Positions 61,942 through 63,881 of a DNA stretch of 63,881 nt are shown piece by piece (the first letter of the stretch is position 1; every line of letters starts with the position of its first letter). The position numbers were made by a program, and so were the translations under genes. The stretch spans positions 1 to 63,881 of the forward strand of contig JABURP010000025.1 of the NCBI GenBank assembly GCA_014762645.1, in the 5' to 3' direction. The notes beneath the pieces are model-generated. The model was not told where the DNA came from. It did no database searches and was given only the letters and a program-made list of their open reading frames with translations. The stretch is from Crocinitomicaceae bacterium (GTDB taxonomy: Bacteria > Bacteroidota > Bacteroidia > Flavobacteriales_D > Crocinitomicaceae).

Positions 61942-63628
61942 AGTGTTTGGGCTTTCCGTTAGGGTCAACTTCAATACCTTCCTCAAAGGTTTTTTCTGCT
62001 TTAACCTTTCCGTGTTTATCGTAAACATACATTTTACCGTGTTTCAAACCGTCTTTATAATTGATTTCGGTAACTACGTAATGCGGTCTCCAGTTAAAAA
62101 GTAACATCTTGCCATCCAGACGTCCTTCTTTGTATGTTACTATACGTTCTGCCTTTGACCCACCAGGGTAGTAAAAAATCCAACGACCTTCTTCCTTACC
62201 ATTTTTATAATCGCCTTCATGTGTTTTTTTTCCGTCCTTTTCAGAGTAAAACACCCAGTGACCATCCCGAACACTTTCTTTTAGTTTCCGCTTTGAAAAC
62301 GGGCCATATTTGACATGTTTTTTATAGGTAATAATCTTATATCCACCTTGTTCCAACAGTTTTCCTTTCTGAGTATAACGTGTCCATTCACCTACTTTCA
62401 AGTCATTTTCATAAGCGCCTTTTAAATGAAGTTTACCGTTCGGATAATAGGAGAGCCATTCACCGTTCAAATGTCCCATATCAAAATCGGCAACATTTTT
62501 TAGTTGACCATCATCATAAAACTGCTCCCAATGACCATGTTCTTTTCCTGCTACAAAGGTTCCTTCTTTTAGTAATTGTCCATTTTCATACCAGGTTTTC
62601 CAAACGCCGTCCTCTAAATCATCAACATATTCACCCTCTTTCCATTTTGAACCATCTTTGTAAAAGAAATCCCACTTTCCGTGGCGTTTCCCCATTTTAT
62701 AATATCCCTGACTTTGAATCTGGGTAGAATCAGTTGGGAACCAGTATTTCCATAAACCATCTTGCTGACCATCCTTAAAGTGACCAACCATATCTTTGCT
62801 GCCTACATTTGTATACCAGGTCCATTTACCTACTTTGGCTCCCTGATCAAAAGTCCCTTCAACATTTAGCACACCATTGTCATAATACTTCTTATAGCTA
62901 CCATGAGGCTTGTCATTTCGGTAAGTTATTTGACGATCTATACCTCCCAGATAATAATAAAAAGTCCAGTCGCCAATCTTCTCACCTTCTTCATATTGTC
63001 CCAGAACATAAATTCTACCGGTTGGTGTGTACTCTTCGAAATCACCATGTTTTAATCCGTCCTTGTAATAATAGAAATCCTGCAGATATCCAGTCGCATA
63101 ATAACGAACGGTTTTACCATTCCCATCCTTTAGGGTATGTGTACTGTCCATCAACCAGAAATCCCTGACGTAAGTAAGAGAGTCAATGTTTTCTTCCACC
63201 ATCATGTGGTATCCATTTTCGTAGTAGTACTTCCATTCACCAACAGGTCTTGTCAAATTATAATATCCTTCCACTTTTACCTGTCCGTTTTCATACCATT
63301 CTGTATAGACACTATCCTGATATCCTTTATAAAACCATCCTTCCTGTTCTTTTTGTCCGTTTGGATAGTAAGCGGTTACTTTTCCATGAAGATCACCACG
63401 CCAATAATGGTGAACCTCTTCCAAATTCCCCCCTCTGTCCCAAAATCGCCACTCGCCGTGACGATCATTTGTTTCTCCGTAGAATTCATCTACCCAGTAA
63501 AAACCTTTGGAACGCATGGTAGTTTTCTCAAAATCCCAAAACTCAACGTGCATTTTGTGTTTTGGTTTTTGGCCAAAAGAAATTGAAACAGAAGTTAGCA
63601 ATATCACTAATAGAAGATGTCTCTTCAT
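61931..63628 (-). CDS. Long MORN-type repeat protein (YwqK-like)
   Basis: 565 residues. Signal peptide MKRHLLLVILLTSVSISFG. About twenty repeats of 22-25 residues with G-x-W-x-Y-Y-x-x-G-x-x-x-x-E-G consensus cover nearly the whole protein (GEWRFWDRGGNLEEVHHY, GVWKTWYENGQLLKEGTF and others). It is a longer relative of the protein at 51667-52551. It probably forms an extended beta structure at the cell surface or periplasm. There is no evidence for a toxin-antitoxin role. Confidence 0.82.
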   Translation of the reverse strand: MKRHLLLVILLTSVSISFGQKPKHKMHVEFWDFEKTTMRSKGFYWVDEFYGETNDRHGEWRFWDRGGNLEEVHHYWRGDLHGKVTAYYPNGQKEQEGWFYKGYQDSVYTEWYENGQVKVEGYYNLTRPVGEWKYYYENGYHMMVEENIDSLTYVRDFWLMDSTHTLKDGNGKTVRYYATGYLQDFYYYKDGLKHGDFEEYTPTGRIYVLGQYEEGEKIGDWTFYYYLGGIDRQITYRNDKPHGSYKKYYDNGVLNVEGTFDQGAKVGKWTWYTNVGSKDMVGHFKDGQQDGLWKYWFPTDSTQIQSQGYYKMGKRHGKWDFFYKDGSKWKEGEYVDDLEDGVWKTWYENGQLLKEGTFVAGKEHGHWEQFYDDGQLKNVADFDMGHLNGEWLSYYPNGKLHLKGAYENDLKVGEWTRYTQKGKLLEQGGYKIITYKKHVKYGPFSKRKLKESVRDGHWVFYSEKDGKKTHEGDYKNGKEEGRWIFYYPGGSKAERIVTYKEGRLDGKMLLFNWRPHYVVTEINYKDGLKHGKMYVYDKHGKVKAEKTFEEGIEVDPNGKPKHFSP

Positions 63629-63672
63629 TTCAAAGGATTTTTTAGAATATATAACAGGGAAGGACTAATATG

Positions 63673-63881
63673 TTACGGCTGTTTAGCGTACATGACAATA
63701 CCCTGGGTAAGAAACAACACACCAAAACAGATCAGCACAATTCCCAATGCCAAATTTAGGTTTCTCATCCATTGTGGGGTTAATACCTGACGCAATTTTT
63801 TTGCACCAATAATTTTTAATATATCATTACTGAAAAAAGTAATGAGTATTACGCCTATATATGAAAAAATGGCTTGAGACC
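63673..63881 (-). CDS. LysE-family transporter, C-terminal end only
   Basis: The last 69 codons of a minus-strand gene that runs off the window. The translation reads SQAIFSYIGVILITFFSND, then ILKIIGAKKLRQVLTP and NLALGIVLICFGVLFLTQG. Two hydrophobic helices around a basic K-K-L loop with a P-x-x-x-x-x-N-x-x-x-G helix match the C-terminus of LysE/RhtB amino-acid exporters. The family call is from this fragment alone. Confidence 0.65.
   Translation of the reverse strand, partial: SQAIFSYIGVILITFFSNDILKIIGAKKLRQVLTPQWMRNLNLALGIVLICFGVLFLTQGIVMYAKQP

Noticed and set aside
62380-63586. Several plus-strand frames opposite the long MORN protein
   Set aside because: They mirror the repeats of the real gene and show no signal or domain.

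Overview
The window reads as a chromosomal segment of a Bacteroidota bacterium, most likely in the order Flavobacteriales (inference). Support comes from low GC with AT-rich spacers, several TAnnTTTG promoter boxes of the Bacteroidota type, proteins ending in type IX secretion (T9SS) type A sorting domains with a YPNP start, a two-component propeller/Y_Y_Y sensor kinase next to a LytTR regulator, and many outer-membrane barrels and lipoproteins.

Layout. (1) 1-4.8 kb is an accessory region. It opens with a 5'-truncated tRNA-Asn-like sequence whose anticodon arm is disrupted. Then comes a gene for a PD-(D/E)XK nuclease fused to a P-loop ATPase, followed by three small envelope genes separated by attC-like inverted-repeat sites. 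The 5' edge of the nuclease-ATPase unit (GTTATGCAG, 211-219) is an exact inverted match to its 3' end (CTGCATAAC, 2694-2702). The next unit shows the same relation (GTTGTGAA 2762-2769 and TTCACAAC 3396-3403). This is the signature of integron gene cassettes, and no integrase lies in the window. (2) 4.8-9.4 kb is housekeeping: RluE pseudouridine synthase, a YkgJ-type Cys-cluster protein, TrpS, PlsC and GatC. (3) 9.4-15.9 kb holds a TPR histidine kinase with its NarL-type regulator, a beta-helix lipoprotein, two secreted proteins and SlyD. (4) 16-24.4 kb is a stress and membrane block: Dps, PRC-barrel, RRM protein, MarR, SpoIIE-type phosphatase, MscS, CorA, Rieske protein, OmpA and DinB. (5) 24.5-36.5 kb carries a large predicted outer-membrane protein, T9SS cargo including two tandem M43 metalloproteases, and a cystathionine gamma-synthase/rhodanese/SDR operon. 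(6) 36.6-50 kb has a TonB-domain protein, an acidic lipoprotein, a propeller kinase with LytTR regulator, and an 8-kb gene for a protein of about 2670 residues with an N-terminal barrel-like domain and about 23 Ig-like repeats. (7) 50-63.9 kb holds tRNA-Phe, a GDSL hydrolase, PPK2, a TerB/DnaJ protein, another T9SS protein, GalE, a YceI lipoprotein, YihY, a bestrophin, MORN-type repeat proteins, and the end of a LysE-type transporter at the right edge.

How the genes fit together. Most of the window is ordinary core genome with a heavy cell-surface and secretion load. The part that stands out is the cassette-like array at the left end, with a predicted nuclease-ATPase, plausibly anti-phage, as cargo. 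The giant alternating-domain surface protein is second. All assignments come from reading motifs by eye; no database search was run.
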